Assembly (NCBI GenBank): GCA_002695025.1
Contig: NZNV01000017.1
Coordinates: 248,001-312,000 of the forward strand
Reading direction: 5' to 3'
DNA: 64,000 nucleotides
Source: Owenweeksia sp.
Lineage (GTDB): Bacteria; Bacteroidota; Bacteroidia; Flavobacteriales; Schleiferiaceae
The position numbers and the translations under genes were made by a program. The notes below the pieces were generated by a model. The model was not told the DNA's origin. It did not search any database and saw only the letters and a list, made by a program, of their open reading frames with translations. Shown piece after piece: positions 34,102-43,495 of the stretch (the first letter of the stretch is position 1; the number at the start of each line of letters is the position of its first letter).

Positions 34102-37100
34102 TCATGGATTTTCAGGTAATTCATCGTCCAGGTAAGGAGCTCCTGCTTGTATCAAACGTGCATTGATCAGCCCTGTTTTGACTTTCAGATCAGCTAGTTT
34201 TCCTATAAGGTCACCAAGCTGCTGCTTAACAATAGCCAGGTTTTTCTGCTGCTCTCCCGTAGGCGCCATGGTGGTGTAGTACGAGTTCCATACTGCTCCG
34301 CCTATTCGTCTCATCAGCGAGGGTGGCGTGTCAAAATTGCGCTTGGCAAGGCTGCGGTCACCGTTGAGTTCTACCTCCAGGTTATAAATGACATACTCCA
34401 TCTGGCGCAGGCTATCCAAAACGGATAAAGGAACTCCAGGAGTATTTCGGGCGTTGGCCTTTAACTTTTCAATGCGCTTTTCCAGGTGGTTCTTAAAGTT
34501 GTTGACGCCTACAATCTTGCGCCTGGTTTCTTCCAGGTCTTTCTGAAAAGCGGCCAAAGCAAGGCGGTCTTCTGCGGGCATGGTACCATGATCCAGCCAG
34601 TTGAGTTCAAACTCTTCAGGCCCGGCCAGCTTGCGTATTTCCCCGTCTTTACTTTGATAGAGCGTAATGGAATAGGTGCCGGGCAATGCCAGGTTAGCTT
34701 CGTTGGCCTTGGTAACGGGACTTCCGTCTGCACTAACCGAAGTTATACTACTCATCCGGCCGTTCCAGTTTACCCGCTTGATACCCGATGACGCTGCTTC
34801 GGAAAAACGGCTTACTTCCTGCCCGGAGGCATCCGTAATCACGAAAAGATGGTAAGCCTTTTCCTCGCGGTCCTCAGCCCTCAACTCTTCCGCTGAAGGA
34901 TAGCTGATGCTGCCATTACTTTCCCGGGTTTCCTTTTCCCGGGCCTGTCTTTTATCCTTGAGTGATTTTACCTCATCTTTTACGTAATAGATGACCTGCA
35001 CTCCGTTTTCCGGGTTTTTGTCAAAATAGTAGGAAGCTCCCTGGAAACCGACTTCTTCGTACCCAAGCGGTGAAGCCTGCATATAACTCAGTCCGCTATT
35101 AACCGGGAAGATGTAGGCCTCTTTATCCAGGTTTTCCGGATTGTAAGCCCGCAGGGCGGTATAATCATCCAGTATGTAAAAGCCACGACCCATGGTAGCC
35201 AGTACCAGGTCATTCTCCCGCTTTTGGATGGCCATATCACGTACTGCTATGGTAGGGATTCCGCCCTTCAGAGGCTTCCAGTTTTCCCCACCGTTATAGG
35301 AGAAAAAGGCACCGAATTCGGTGCCGGCAAAAAGCAGCTCCTTATTTACATGATCCTGGGCCAGGCAGTATACAGAACCTCTTTCGGGAAGGTCGCCACT
35401 GATATTTTGCCAGGATGCCCCCTGGTCTGAGCTTTTCAGGATATAAGGCTTAAAGTCACCATTCTTATGATTATTGAAAACGGCAAAAACGGTTTGGGTA
35501 TCAAACTTTGAAGCCACCAGCATATTCACATAGGTATTTTTGGGTATACCGGGAAAATTCTCGTAACGTTTCCAGTTGGCGCCACTATCTCCGCTTACGT
35601 GTACCAAGCCGTCATCCGTACCGGCAAACAGCAGGCCTTCCTGCAGAGGCGACTCATCCAGGGCTACAATATTCCCATAATTACTGGTGGAGGCATCGTA
35701 GGCAATGGCATCCACACTCCATATTTTACCCATTACCGGCAGGGTATGGCGGTCTATTTGCTGGCTCAGATCACCACTGATCTCTCTCCAGTTATTGCCC
35801 TGGTCATCACTCCGGAAAACTTTATTGGCGGCAAAGTACAGGCGGTGAGGGTCATGCGGGCTTATCAACAACGGAGCGTCCCAGTTCCAGCGGTAGGCCG
35901 CTTCACCGTAAGCCGGTGAAGGATGTATTCCCACACTTTCACCGTTTTTCTTGTCATAACGTACCAAACCACCATATTGGCTTTGAGCATAGATTATGTT
36001 GGGATCTACAGGGTCAATAACCGTTTCAAAACCATCACCCGTATTGGTTACAAACCAGTCTGCATTGGTGATGCCGCTACGGTTGGTGGTGCGTGAAGGG
36101 CCGCCCAGGCTGAAATTATCCTGGGTTCCGCCATATATATTATAGAAGGGAAGGGCATTATCCACCGCCACCTTGTAGAATTGAGTAATGGGCAGGTTGG
36201 GTTTGAACTGCCAGTTGGCAGCATTATCGTAGGTTTCATATAGGCCTCCGTCACAACCGGCTATCATCTGATCCGGATTATCGGGGTTTATCCAAAGGCA
36301 ATGATTATCCACGTGCTTTTTATCCTCGGGCAACCGGTTCCAGCTTTTACCCCCATCGCGGGAAACGTGCATATAGGTATCCATACTGTACACGGTATTC
36401 TCATCTGTGGGATGAGGAACCAGTTCTACATAGTAGTTTCCGCTGGTTTCGTATGGGTTCTGAAATGAAAAAGAAGCGCCCCGGTCATCGGAACGGTATA
36501 CGCCATGACCCTCTACCATGGCATACACCACATCCGGGTTGGAAGGCGGGATAGCCAGCGCAATCCTTCCCTTGTCACCGGACGGAATGCCATTTTTCAG
36601 CTGTGTCCAGTTCTTGCCCCCATCGGTCGATTTATAAATGGCACTTTCCGGCCCCCCTGAGATATAGGTCCAAACATGACGCCTGCGCTGGTGGGCAGTA
36701 GCATACAAAACATCGGGATTGCGCGGGTCCATGTGGATTTCGTTGAAACCGGTATTTTCGGAAACATCCAGTATCTTTTCCCAGTTCTTGCCTCCATCTG
36801 TACTCTTATAAATGCCACGATCACCACCGCTACTCCAGAGCGGCCCGTACGCGGCCACATAAACAACATCCGGGTTTTCCGGGTGTACAACGATCATCCC
36901 GATGTGTTCGGAGTTCTTAAGGCCCATATTACTCCAGCTCTTTCCACCATCCTCGCTTTTGTAGATGCCATCGCCATAGGCTACGCTACGCTGGTTATTG
37001 TTCTCTCCTGAACCTACCCATATTACGTGCGGGTTTGAAGGATCAAGGGTTATACACCCAATGGAGTAGGAGCCCTGGTCATCAAAAACGGGATGGTAAG

Positions 37101-37350
37101 TAATGCCATGGTTGGTGGTTTTCCAAACACCACCACTGGCGGTGGCTACATAATATTCAGCATGATTGTTTGGGTTTACGGCCAGGTCGGCAATGCGACC
37201 TGAGGTGAGGGCGGGGCCAATACTGCGGAATTTCAGGGCTGAAAGGGAAGTTTTTTCAATCAGGGGTTTGTTGTCTTCCGATCCTGTTTCCTGTGCCACT
37301 ATCATAGAGCTGATAAGACTGAGACCGAAAGTGAGAAAGCGTTTGATCAT
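34102..37350 (-). CDS. Large exported Asp-box (VPS10/sortilin-like) beta-propeller protein
   Basis: This 1082-residue protein has a signal peptide (MIKRFLTFGLSLISSMIVAQ). At least nine Asp-box motifs follow (SEDGGKSW, STDGGKNW twice, SDDRGASF, SRDGGKSW, SDDQGNNW, SGDSGANW, SSDQGASW, SYNGGENW) spread over the first 700 residues, predicting one or two sortilin-type propellers. The last 350 residues include a beta-rich segment and a helical tail without a T9SS domain. It resembles the VPS10-domain 'glycosyl hydrolase' proteins of Bacteroidota; no hydrolase activity is demonstrated by the sequence. Confidence 0.88.
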   Translation of the reverse strand: MIKRFLTFGLSLISSMIVAQETGSEDNKPLIEKTSLSALKFRSIGPALTSGRIADLAVNPNNHAEYYVATASGGVWKTTNHGITYHPVFDDQGSYSIGCITLDPSNPHVIWVGSGENNNQRSVAYGDGIYKSEDGGKSWSNMGLKNSEHIGMIVVHPENPDVVYVAAYGPLWSSGGDRGIYKSTDGGKNWEKILDVSENTGFNEIHMDPRNPDVLYATAHQRRRHVWTYISGGPESAIYKSTDGGKNWTQLKNGIPSGDKGRIALAIPPSNPDVVYAMVEGHGVYRSDDRGASFSFQNPYETSGNYYVELVPHPTDENTVYSMDTYMHVSRDGGKSWNRLPEDKKHVDNHCLWINPDNPDQMIAGCDGGLYETYDNAANWQFKPNLPITQFYKVAVDNALPFYNIYGGTQDNFSLGGPSRTTNRSGITNADWFVTNTGDGFETVIDPVDPNIIYAQSQYGGLVRYDKKNGESVGIHPSPAYGEAAYRWNWDAPLLISPHDPHRLYFAANKVFRSDDQGNNWREISGDLSQQIDRHTLPVMGKIWSVDAIAYDASTSNYGNIVALDESPLQEGLLFAGTDDGLVHVSGDSGANWKRYENFPGIPKNTYVNMLVASKFDTQTVFAVFNNHKNGDFKPYILKSSDQGASWQNISGDLPERGSVYCLAQDHVNKELLFAGTEFGAFFSYNGGENWKPLKGGIPTIAVRDMAIQKRENDLVLATMGRGFYILDDYTALRAYNPENLDKEAYIFPVNSGLSYMQASPLGYEEVGFQGASYYFDKNPENGVQVIYYVKDEVKSLKDKRQAREKETRESNGSISYPSAEELRAEDREEKAYHLFVITDASGQEVSRFSEAASSGIKRVNWNGRMSSITSVSADGSPVTKANEANLALPGTYSITLYQSKDGEIRKLAGPEEFELNWLDHGTMPAEDRLALAAFQKDLEETRRKIVGVNNFKNHLEKRIEKLKANARNTPGVPLSVLDSLRQMEYVIYNLEVELNGDRSLAKRNFDTPPSLMRRIGGAVWNSYYTTMAPTGEQQKNLAIVKQQLGDLIGKLADLKVKTGLINARLIQAGAPYLDDELPENP

Positions 37351-37372
37351 TTCTTGGTTTTTGTGAAAGCTT

Positions 37373-37380
37373 CAAAAATA
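37373..37380 (-). promoter_or_regulatory. Possible -7 box (TATTTTTG) of the sortilin-like gene
   Basis: TATTTTTG on the minus strand fits TAnnTTTG 22 bases before the ATG. It directly follows the terminator-like hairpin at 37387-37414. No good -33 is seen. Confidence 0.35.
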
Positions 37381-37386
37381 GCAAAC

Positions 37387-37414
37387 AAAAAAATCCCTGC
37401 TTTAAGCGGGGATT
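37387..37414 (-). terminator. Minus-strand intrinsic terminator between genes
   Basis: AATCCC and GGGATT, extended past one mismatch by GCT/AGC, form a stem. On the minus strand it is followed by about five U. No annotated minus-strand gene ends here; the FadL-like gene already has a terminator at 37634-37663. It therefore hints at a separate small transcript. Confidence 0.5.
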
Positions 37415-37633
37415 GGTAGTTGGAAATTCTTTAGCGATATGAATGGATCCTTCAGCGCACGGTCCGCGGTCAAAGTGAGCATGAACCTGTATAGTATCAT
37501 GCTGATTGCAAGGGATATTACTTAAGGGAATAGGAAGGCTGGATGGTATTAAAGGGTAGCTTTGGGAAAGTTGCTTGGGGTCAGTATTAACCGGATCCTC
37601 TTTTTTCCATACCCCTTAGGGAAAGGCCCAAAT
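37415..37633. other. Gene-free 219 bp between two terminators, possible small RNA
   Basis: I see no convincing ORF. A TAGCTTTG box on the plus strand (37557-37564) could start an RNA of about 95 bases that would end at the bidirectional hairpin 37634-37663. Alternatively a minus RNA could end at 37387-37414. The case rests on the terminators and one short box. Confidence 0.3.
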
Positions 37634-37663
37634 AAAAAGGTGCAACAGAAGTTGCACCTTTTA
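37634..37663. terminator. Bidirectional intrinsic terminator after the FadL-like gene
   Basis: AAAAAGGTGCAAC and GTTGCACCTTTT form a stem with an AGAA loop. It has A and T tracts on both sides, so it can act in both directions. It lies 26 bases past the FadL-like stop codon. Confidence 0.8.
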
Positions 37664-37688
37664 CTAAGTATCAGTGATACGGATGGTT

Positions 37689-39215
37689 TTAAAAACGAAA
37701 GCCCACTCCCAGCACAATGTTGGAACGGATCATATCCGAATCTACCAACTCTTCGCCTCCATTATTGTTAATGTAAAAAGGATGTACATAATCCTGGCGG
37801 CTGAACACGGATCGAGAGTAGGAGAGGTCTATGCTGAAATCCTGGTTTTGGTAACCGATACCACCTGAAATAGTGGATTGATCACTTTTAAAGTCTTCAG
37901 GGTTTTGGTAAAAGCTTTGACGGAAACCATATCCGGCCCTTAACATTACCGGCCCTACACGGTATTCACCACCCACTTTTATGGCCTGACTGGATTTCAT
38001 CACGGAACTCAAAACGCTATTGGATGACTGGAGATCATCTTCCAATACGTTGTAACTGCCCCCGTTGGTGTAGGTCCTGCTTTGGGAAGGATCGGAATAT
38101 TCATAATCCACACTCAGTAAACCTCTCTTGCCAAAGATAAAAGCACCTCCTGCACGGTAAATAGCCGGTGTGCGAAGTTTATAGCGGTATTCACCGGTAC
38201 TTATGATATCACTTTCACCGAGGTCGCCATTGTCAAAGCGGGCGGTCATATCTATTTGATACATCTGCGTTACGGTATACCAGCTTGGAGATTGATAAGA
38301 CAAGCCCAGGCGGAACCATTGGGCCGGTTTTACAATTGCTCCCAGTTTGATGTTAATACCGTTCCCATAGATCTCATTGGTTCTATTAAGCGTGTAGGAG
38401 TTAGCGTCAAAGGGGAAGGAATCAGTAGGAAGATTGTATTCATTGATGAGGTCATCATTGGTATAAGACAGGGTGGGAAAGCCAAGGGCAAAGCCGTAGT
38501 GAAAAACATCATTGTAGGCACCACCCAACCCTATGTGGAATTCATTAAAAGAACCTCTTTCCTGCCTTGAATAGCGCAGTTTGTACATAGAAGGGCTTCC
38601 GTTTCCAAAACTCAGGTCTTCAATAACATCGTTGGTGTCGGTTATAAATAAACCGGCCTGATAGGCTGCATATTCCTCGTCAAAAAGTTGGTCAGGCGTT
38701 AAGCCTACTATACCATTTCCGCCATCAGGATAAAATTTTTCATCTATCCAGTAACCAGCTAAGGTGCCTTCGCCAATAGGGCCTACAGGGCGGTTGGCTA
38801 CTACGGTATAATCCCGGTTAAATTCAGCCAGTTTGGTATAGCCCAAAGAGAAGGCCAGCTCGGTTTTATTTTTATACCCCCCTACCTCAAATTTCTTTAC
38901 CAGGCCTATATTTTCAAAAAGGAAACTGAAATCGGAAGAACCGGCATTACCATCATAAAACCCCTGAGCACCCTCCCGTGTTTGGAAACCCAGTGATAAA
39001 CCAAAGTTATCCTGACGGAAAACAGAAGATGCAGCCGGGTTGATGTGGATAGCGGAAAGGTCGTTACCCAAGGCGGTAAAAGCACCGCCCATTCCTATAA
39101 AGCGAGGTGTGCCATGAAGATCACGAGTGTTAAACAACTCCACATCATCGATGGACTGGGCCTGCATTCCCAATACCGGGCCCAGGGCTATAATCAGAAG
39201 ATAAAGTCTTTTCAT
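37689..39215 (-). CDS. OmpP1/FadL-type outer-membrane transport protein
   Basis: The 508-residue protein begins with a signal peptide (MKRLYLLIIALGPVLGMQAQ). It then has the FadL-family start: RFIGMGGAFTALGNDLSAIH and NPAASSVFRQDNFGLSLGF, the usual NPA hatch motif. The rest is a long beta-barrel ending in SNIVLGVGFRF. Family members transport hydrophobic compounds. The neighbouring order of FadL-like, low-complexity lipoprotein, then proS recurs in Bacteroidota in my recollection. The gene ends 26 bases before a strong terminator. Confidence 0.9.
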   Translation of the reverse strand: MKRLYLLIIALGPVLGMQAQSIDDVELFNTRDLHGTPRFIGMGGAFTALGNDLSAIHINPAASSVFRQDNFGLSLGFQTREGAQGFYDGNAGSSDFSFLFENIGLVKKFEVGGYKNKTELAFSLGYTKLAEFNRDYTVVANRPVGPIGEGTLAGYWIDEKFYPDGGNGIVGLTPDQLFDEEYAAYQAGLFITDTNDVIEDLSFGNGSPSMYKLRYSRQERGSFNEFHIGLGGAYNDVFHYGFALGFPTLSYTNDDLINEYNLPTDSFPFDANSYTLNRTNEIYGNGINIKLGAIVKPAQWFRLGLSYQSPSWYTVTQMYQIDMTARFDNGDLGESDIISTGEYRYKLRTPAIYRAGGAFIFGKRGLLSVDYEYSDPSQSRTYTNGGSYNVLEDDLQSSNSVLSSVMKSSQAIKVGGEYRVGPVMLRAGYGFRQSFYQNPEDFKSDQSTISGGIGYQNQDFSIDLSYSRSVFSRQDYVHPFYINNNGGEELVDSDMIRSNIVLGVGFRF

Positions 39216-39238
39216 GTTGTTTATCGTTAGTTGTACTG

Positions 39239-40753
39239 TTAGCGTCTGCCACCACTGCTGCGGCCTGAACTACGGCTACTTCCTCCAGAACTTCTGCCAC
39301 CACCTGAAGAGGAAGGCGTGTAGGAGCGGCTGGGCGTGTAACCTCCGGAACTTCCGGATGAACGTGAAGGCGAACTGCTCCTTGATGGGGTGTATGATCT
39401 GTCCGGGGTAGACCTGGATGGTGTACGATCATACGTTCTGTCGGGAGTGGTGGTACGGCTTGGTGTATACCCACCGCGGTCATTACTCCGGTTGGAAGGC
39501 GTTTCATAAGAACGGTCACGTTGCTGAGAAGGAACGTAAATGTTATTATCATCATTCCTGTTAGGCGTATTGCTCCGGGTATTTGAATTGGAGCGGTTGT
39601 CATTAAAGTAATCTGCCTTGGACCTGCCCTGAGTTCGTGTGTTGGTATTAGTATTGGTGTTGGGTGTTGTGGTACGTGATGGTACGCTGGTACGACCTTC
39701 AGTGGCACTTCTCCTGGTGTTTACGGAAGGATTACGACTACCGTTGTCAGGACTGGTGCGTGATACAGTTTCCACAGTACGGTTCCTTACATAATCGTAA
39801 GTGTTTTGTGAATAGGTATTTCCCCTGGTAAGAGTGTTGGAGCGTGAACTGGTTTCGCTGGCCGATGTACGTCCTGCCGTTGAACGTGTATTGGTTGTGG
39901 TGCGTGGAGATCTGGAGATAGTTTCGGTACGGGTCCTGTCTACATTAGCAAGACGGGTATTGGTAGTCCGGCTATCTGTTTTTCCACGGGTGGAAGTACG
40001 GGTAGCAGTGGTAGTTCTGGATATAGTTGATTTTCGACCGGTTCCGGATAGGTTTCTGCTGTTGTAGCTATTACTGCGTGAAGCAACAGGTGTATAACCG
40101 GTGTAGGTCCTGCTGCGTCCGCCTACAACTGCATCATTTCCATAATAATAACCGTTATAGAATCCGGCCCAGTAAGAGTTGTATCCCCAGCCACCGTTCC
40201 AGTAAGGGCGGCCCCAACCATAATAACCTCCATACCATCCCATAGGGCGGTACCAGGGATTATACCAGGGGTCGTAAAAGAAAGGATCGTAATAACCACC
40301 ATAGCAACCATAATAACCCGGGGAGCCCCAGCCGTATCCTACACCTACGGAAACGCCCCATCCGCCCCAGCTGTTCCAGTAAAAGCCGTTGTTGGGTGTA
40401 TACATGCGGTATGAAGGTGTATTGTAATAGTTATTTACAATTACGTCACCATTGCCATTGTAATATTGGTCGTCAGGGTTGTAATAATCATCACTGGAAG
40501 TAACGTTGCCGTAACGCTGGGGATCAGCATTTGGGTTGGTTGTTATGCTTTGTTCGGGATCTTCTATGCTACCCAGGCTAAATGCGTCATTTTCTGTGGT
40601 AGTAGCGTTGGTGTTGGCAGGGGTGTAGCGTTGCTGGTCGGGATCGTGATAAATACCGTCATCGTAATAGTTGTTGCTTACACTTTTTGTACTATCGCAA
40701 CTGCTGAGCGCGAGAGTAAGAATGGCGATGGGAAGAAGAAATAACTTTTTCAT
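39239..40753 (-). CDS. Low-complexity Tyr/Gly- and Ser/Arg/Thr-rich lipoprotein
   Basis: I start at the ATG at 40753 (MKKLFLLPIAILTLALSSC), which opens a lipobox at Cys19; the ATG at 40762 adds MSI. The central 120 residues are extremely rich in Gly, Tyr and Trp (GWGVSVGVGYGWGSPGYYG). The C-terminal 280 residues are Ser/Thr/Arg/Asn-rich with PSR/TPSR repeats ending SSGRSSGGRR. Database entries of this type have been labelled 'vitellogenin II precursor', which is not meaningful here. It is probably anchored at the surface; the function is unknown. Confidence 0.75.
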   Translation of the reverse strand: MKKLFLLPIAILTLALSSCDSTKSVSNNYYDDGIYHDPDQQRYTPANTNATTTENDAFSLGSIEDPEQSITTNPNADPQRYGNVTSSDDYYNPDDQYYNGNGDVIVNNYYNTPSYRMYTPNNGFYWNSWGGWGVSVGVGYGWGSPGYYGCYGGYYDPFFYDPWYNPWYRPMGWYGGYYGWGRPYWNGGWGYNSYWAGFYNGYYYGNDAVVGGRSRTYTGYTPVASRSNSYNSRNLSGTGRKSTISRTTTATRTSTRGKTDSRTTNTRLANVDRTRTETISRSPRTTTNTRSTAGRTSASETSSRSNTLTRGNTYSQNTYDYVRNRTVETVSRTSPDNGSRNPSVNTRRSATEGRTSVPSRTTTPNTNTNTNTRTQGRSKADYFNDNRSNSNTRSNTPNRNDDNNIYVPSQQRDRSYETPSNRSNDRGGYTPSRTTTPDRTYDRTPSRSTPDRSYTPSRSSSPSRSSGSSGGYTPSRSYTPSSSGGGRSSGGSSRSSGRSSGGRR

Positions 40754-40784
40754 AATTGACAACTTTACGAGGGCGATTAATAAG

Positions 40785-40792
40785 TAGTTTTG
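40785..40792 (+). promoter_or_regulatory. Possible proS promoter -7 box (TAGTTTTG)
   Basis: TAGTTTTG matches TAnnTTTG and lies 44 bases before the proS ATG in the short divergent gap with the low-complexity lipoprotein gene. A nearby TTGAC is 26 bases upstream, wider than usual. Confidence 0.35.
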
Positions 40793-40836
40793 TTCGCATA
40801 AATAAATAACAAACTCTATACCAAGATAAGAACGAG

Positions 40837-42312
40837 ATGTCGAAAAACCTTACAAAACGGGACGAGGATTATTCCAAATGGTATAACGAATTAGTAGTAA
40901 AAGCGGACCTTGCAGAGAACTCTGGGGTGCGTGGTTGTATGGTTATCAAACCCTATGGTTTTGCTATATGGGAGAAGATGCAGGCCGAACTGGATAAGAA
41001 ATTCAAGGCTACCGGGCACGTGAATGCCTACTTCCCCCTTTTTATCCCCAAGTCTTATTTTTCCAAGGAAGCTTCCCACGTGGATGGATTTGCCAAGGAA
41101 TGTGCGGTGGTAACACATTATCGCCTTAAAAATGCAGAAGATGGAAGTGGGGTGGTAGTGGATGAAAAAGCGAAGCTTGAAGAAGAACTGATCGTTCGTC
41201 CTACCTCCGAGACTATAATATGGGATACCTATCGCAACTGGATACAGAGTTACCGGGATTTACCCATTCTGGTAAACCAATGGGCCAATGTGGTAAGGTG
41301 GGAAATGCGCACGCGGCTTTTCCTGCGTACCGCTGAATTTCTTTGGCAGGAAGGGCATACGGCTCACGCTACCCGAGAAGAAGCTGAAAAAGAGACACGC
41401 CTGATACTGGACCTGTACGCTGATTTTGCGGAGCAGTTTATGGCTATTCCCGTTATCAAAGGTGTTAAAACCGAAAGTGAGCGTTTTGCCGGGGCTCTGG
41501 ATACGTATTGTATAGAAGCTTTAATGCAGGATGGCAAAGCTTTACAAGCTGGAACAAGCCACTTCCTGGGGCAGAATTTTGCCAAGGCTTTTGACGTGAA
41601 GTATGCCACAAAGGAAGGTAAGGAAGAGTATGTATGGGCTACTTCCTGGGGGGTGTCCACCCGCCTTATGGGAGCACTAATCATGACCCACTCCGATGAT
41701 AACGGTTTGGTATTGCCTCCCAACCTTGCTCCTTTCCAGGTGGTGATAGTACCTATCTACAGGGGAGAAGATGAATTGAAGGCGATCTCTGAAAAAGTTT
41801 CCGGAATAAAAGCTGAGTTGGAAAAGGCTGGGATTTCGGTCAAATATGATGATCGGGATACCCACAAACCCGGCTGGAAATTCAATGAATATGAATTGAA
41901 AGGAGTGCCCTTGCGGATAGCCATTGGCCCCCGTGACCTGCAGAATAACTCCGTTGAGCTGGCCCGCAGGGATACCCTGCAAAAAGAGGTGGTATCTATA
42001 GAAGGTATTGCAGAGTACGTTCAGAAAGAGCTGGCGGATATCCAGGAAAACCTGTTCACAAAGGCAGCTAAATACAGAGAAGAGCATACCTATACCGTTA
42101 ATAGCTGGGAAGAGTTTATTGATGTGGTTGAGAATAAAGGAGGTTTTGCCGAAGCCCATTGGGATGGTACCGCGGAGACCGAAGAATTGATCAAGCAAGA
42201 AACCAAGGCTACTATCCGCTGTATTCCATTAAATGCCGCTCAGGAAGAAGGAACATGTATCCGTACCGGTAAACCTTCCATGCAGCGTGTATTATTTGCA
42301 AAAGCGTATTAA
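40837..42312 (+). CDS. proS: Prolyl-tRNA synthetase, archaeal/eukaryotic-type (ProS type 3)
   Basis: This 491-residue class II synthetase charges tRNA-Pro. The short N-terminus ([20 protein letters not shown]), motif 2 ([20 protein letters not shown]) and the late motif-3-like and C-terminal zinc-binding-like regions match the type without the bacterial editing insertion. Length is typical of that type. It starts a transcript with a 231-residue unknown protein two bases downstream. Editing may be done in trans; no such gene is in the window. Confidence 0.96.
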   Translation: MSKNLTKRDEDYSKWYNELVVKADLAENSGVRGCMVIKPYGFAIWEKMQAELDKKFKATGHVNAYFPLFIPKSYFSKEASHVDGFAKECAVVTHYRLKNAEDGSGVVVDEKAKLEEELIVRPTSETIIWDTYRNWIQSYRDLPILVNQWANVVRWEMRTRLFLRTAEFLWQEGHTAHATREEAEKETRLILDLYADFAEQFMAIPVIKGVKTESERFAGALDTYCIEALMQDGKALQAGTSHFLGQNFAKAFDVKYATKEGKEEYVWATSWGVSTRLMGALIMTHSDDNGLVLPPNLAPFQVVIVPIYRGEDELKAISEKVSGIKAELEKAGISVKYDDRDTHKPGWKFNEYELKGVPLRIAIGPRDLQNNSVELARRDTLQKEVVSIEGIAEYVQKELADIQENLFTKAAKYREEHTYTVNSWEEFIDVVENKGGFAEAHWDGTAETEELIKQETKATIRCIPLNAAQEEGTCIRTGKPSMQRVLFAKAY

Positions 42313-42314
42313 AA

Positions 42315-43010
42315 ATGGCCGAAGAACTTCCCTGCAATGATCGTATCCTGGAACTTTTACGCACCAAGTCTGCGTTAAAACAAAAGGTTTACCGTGAAAC
42401 CATTAAGGTTTTTGATCGGCTTAAAGCTCAACTGGAAGGTATTGCCGTAGCCCTGGATGCTAAAATATGCCAGGTGGATGAGCATGTAAAGCTGGAGTAT
42501 CGCAATAAAAGCAAGTACGAGGCGGAGATACAGTTCAGCGGGGATGTTCTCTTGTTTAATATGCATACCAATGTGTTCACCTTTGAAAAGGATCACCAGG
42601 TATGGAAGATGAAATACATTAAGGAAGACCGCAATCGCGCGTATTTCGGGATGATCAACATTTACAACTTCCTCTCGGATAGTTTCCGGTTTAACAGGGT
42701 GAATGACGTAGGTGTTTTACTGGGAAGGATATTTGTTAACCACGAGGGTCATTTTTTTATTGAGGGTAAACGACAGCTGGGTTTTTTATTCAATCAGTTG
42801 GGAGAAGCTGTTATTACCGATGAAAACCTGAAGAAAGTAGTGGATACGGCCATGATCTATTCATTGGAATACGACCTTACCGTACCTGATTTGGAAGAGG
42901 TATTGATAGCGAGCGTGGGGCAGGTGCAAACCCTGAGCAGTGAGTTGTATATGAAGACCTCCAAAAAGCTGGGTTTTAAGTTCCACACCAAAATGGAAAT
43001 CGAAGATTAA
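42315..43010 (+). CDS. Conserved hypothetical protein downstream of proS
   Basis: The 231-residue cytosolic protein has no signal peptide and a mixed alpha/beta pattern (GDVLLFNMHTNVFTFEKDHQ, RVNDVGVLLGRIFVNHEGHF). Its C-terminus is helical and charged (MKTSKKLGFKFHTKMEIED). I recognise it only as a protein often found after proS in Bacteroidota. Two bases separate it from proS, so translation is probably coupled. I assign no function. Confidence 0.7.
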   Translation: MAEELPCNDRILELLRTKSALKQKVYRETIKVFDRLKAQLEGIAVALDAKICQVDEHVKLEYRNKSKYEAEIQFSGDVLLFNMHTNVFTFEKDHQVWKMKYIKEDRNRAYFGMINIYNFLSDSFRFNRVNDVGVLLGRIFVNHEGHFFIEGKRQLGFLFNQLGEAVITDENLKKVVDTAMIYSLEYDLTVPDLEEVLIASVGQVQTLSSELYMKTSKKLGFKFHTKMEIED

Positions 43011-43027
43011 ATTATTTTTTGAGGTTG

Positions 43028-43058
43028 TTTGGTAAAATCAATTTTTGATCTACATTTG
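43028..43058 (+). promoter_or_regulatory. Promoter of tRNA-Glu (and probably rpsT)
   Basis: TTTG at 43028-43031 and TACATTTG at 43051-43058 are 19 bases apart, an excellent Bacteroidota promoter. CCCAAAATTTTTGGG follows at 43063-43077 and can fold in the tRNA leader. Confidence 0.75.
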
Positions 43059-43087
43059 CAGTCCCAAAATTTTTGGGTGATGGACAA

Positions 43088-43159
43088 GGCCCATTCGTCT
43101 ATCGGTTAGGACGCCAGATTTTCATTCTGGAAAGAGGGGTTCGATTCCCCTATGGGCTG
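43088..43159 (+). tRNA. tRNA-Glu (anticodon TTC)
   Basis: A complete cloverleaf is seen. The acceptor strand GGCCCAT pairs with ATGGGCT (the first pair is G-U). The anticodon stem is CCAGA/TCTGG with loop TTTTCAT and anticodon TTC (43121-43123), and the T arm is GGGGTTCGATTCCCC. CCA is not encoded. The rpsT ATG is only 26 bases further on. Confidence 0.97.
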
Positions 43160-43185
43160 CAAAACTTTAAGGTTTAAAAAATATT

Positions 43186-43440
43186 ATGGCAAATCATAAG
43201 TCAGCATTAAAGAGAGTAAGGGCAAACGAAAAGAAGCGTGATCGCAATCGCTATCAGCATAAAACCACGCGTAATGCTATTCGTGACCTGCGCAAGAGTG
43301 AAGACAAGGGCGAAGTGGAGAAGAGAATGCCAGAGGTTTTCTCTATGATCGACAAGCTTGCCAAGAAAAACATCATTCACAGGAACAAGGCTGCCAACCT
43401 GAAGTCCAGCCTCAACAGGCACCTGAATGAAATGGCATAA
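43186..43440 (+). CDS. rpsT: 30S ribosomal protein S20
   Basis: The 84-residue basic protein matches S20: MANHKSALKRVRANEKKRDR at the start, HRNKAANLKSSLNRHLN near the end, predicted three-helix bundle binding 16S rRNA. No promoter box lies between the tRNA and this gene, so they are probably read as one transcript. A strong terminator follows. Confidence 0.97.
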   Translation: MANHKSALKRVRANEKKRDRNRYQHKTTRNAIRDLRKSEDKGEVEKRMPEVFSMIDKLAKKNIIHRNKAANLKSSLNRHLNEMA

Positions 43441-43467
43441 CAAATAAAGGAATACAATTATATAACG

Positions 43468-43495
43468 GCCCTCTGCGAAAGCAGGGGGCTTTTTT
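43468..43495 (+). terminator. rpsT intrinsic terminator
   Basis: A 9-bp stem GCCCTCTGC/GCAGGGGGC (one T-G wobble) has a GAAA tetraloop and is followed by a run of T. It ends the tRNA-Glu/rpsT transcript and reaches the stop of the convergent epimerase gene. Confidence 0.88.

Noticed and set aside
39145-39708. 187-codon minus-strand frame rich in Pro, His and Val overlapping the low-complexity lipoprotein gene
   Set aside because: The repeated codons of the real gene produce an open alternative frame; there is no start context, signal or family.
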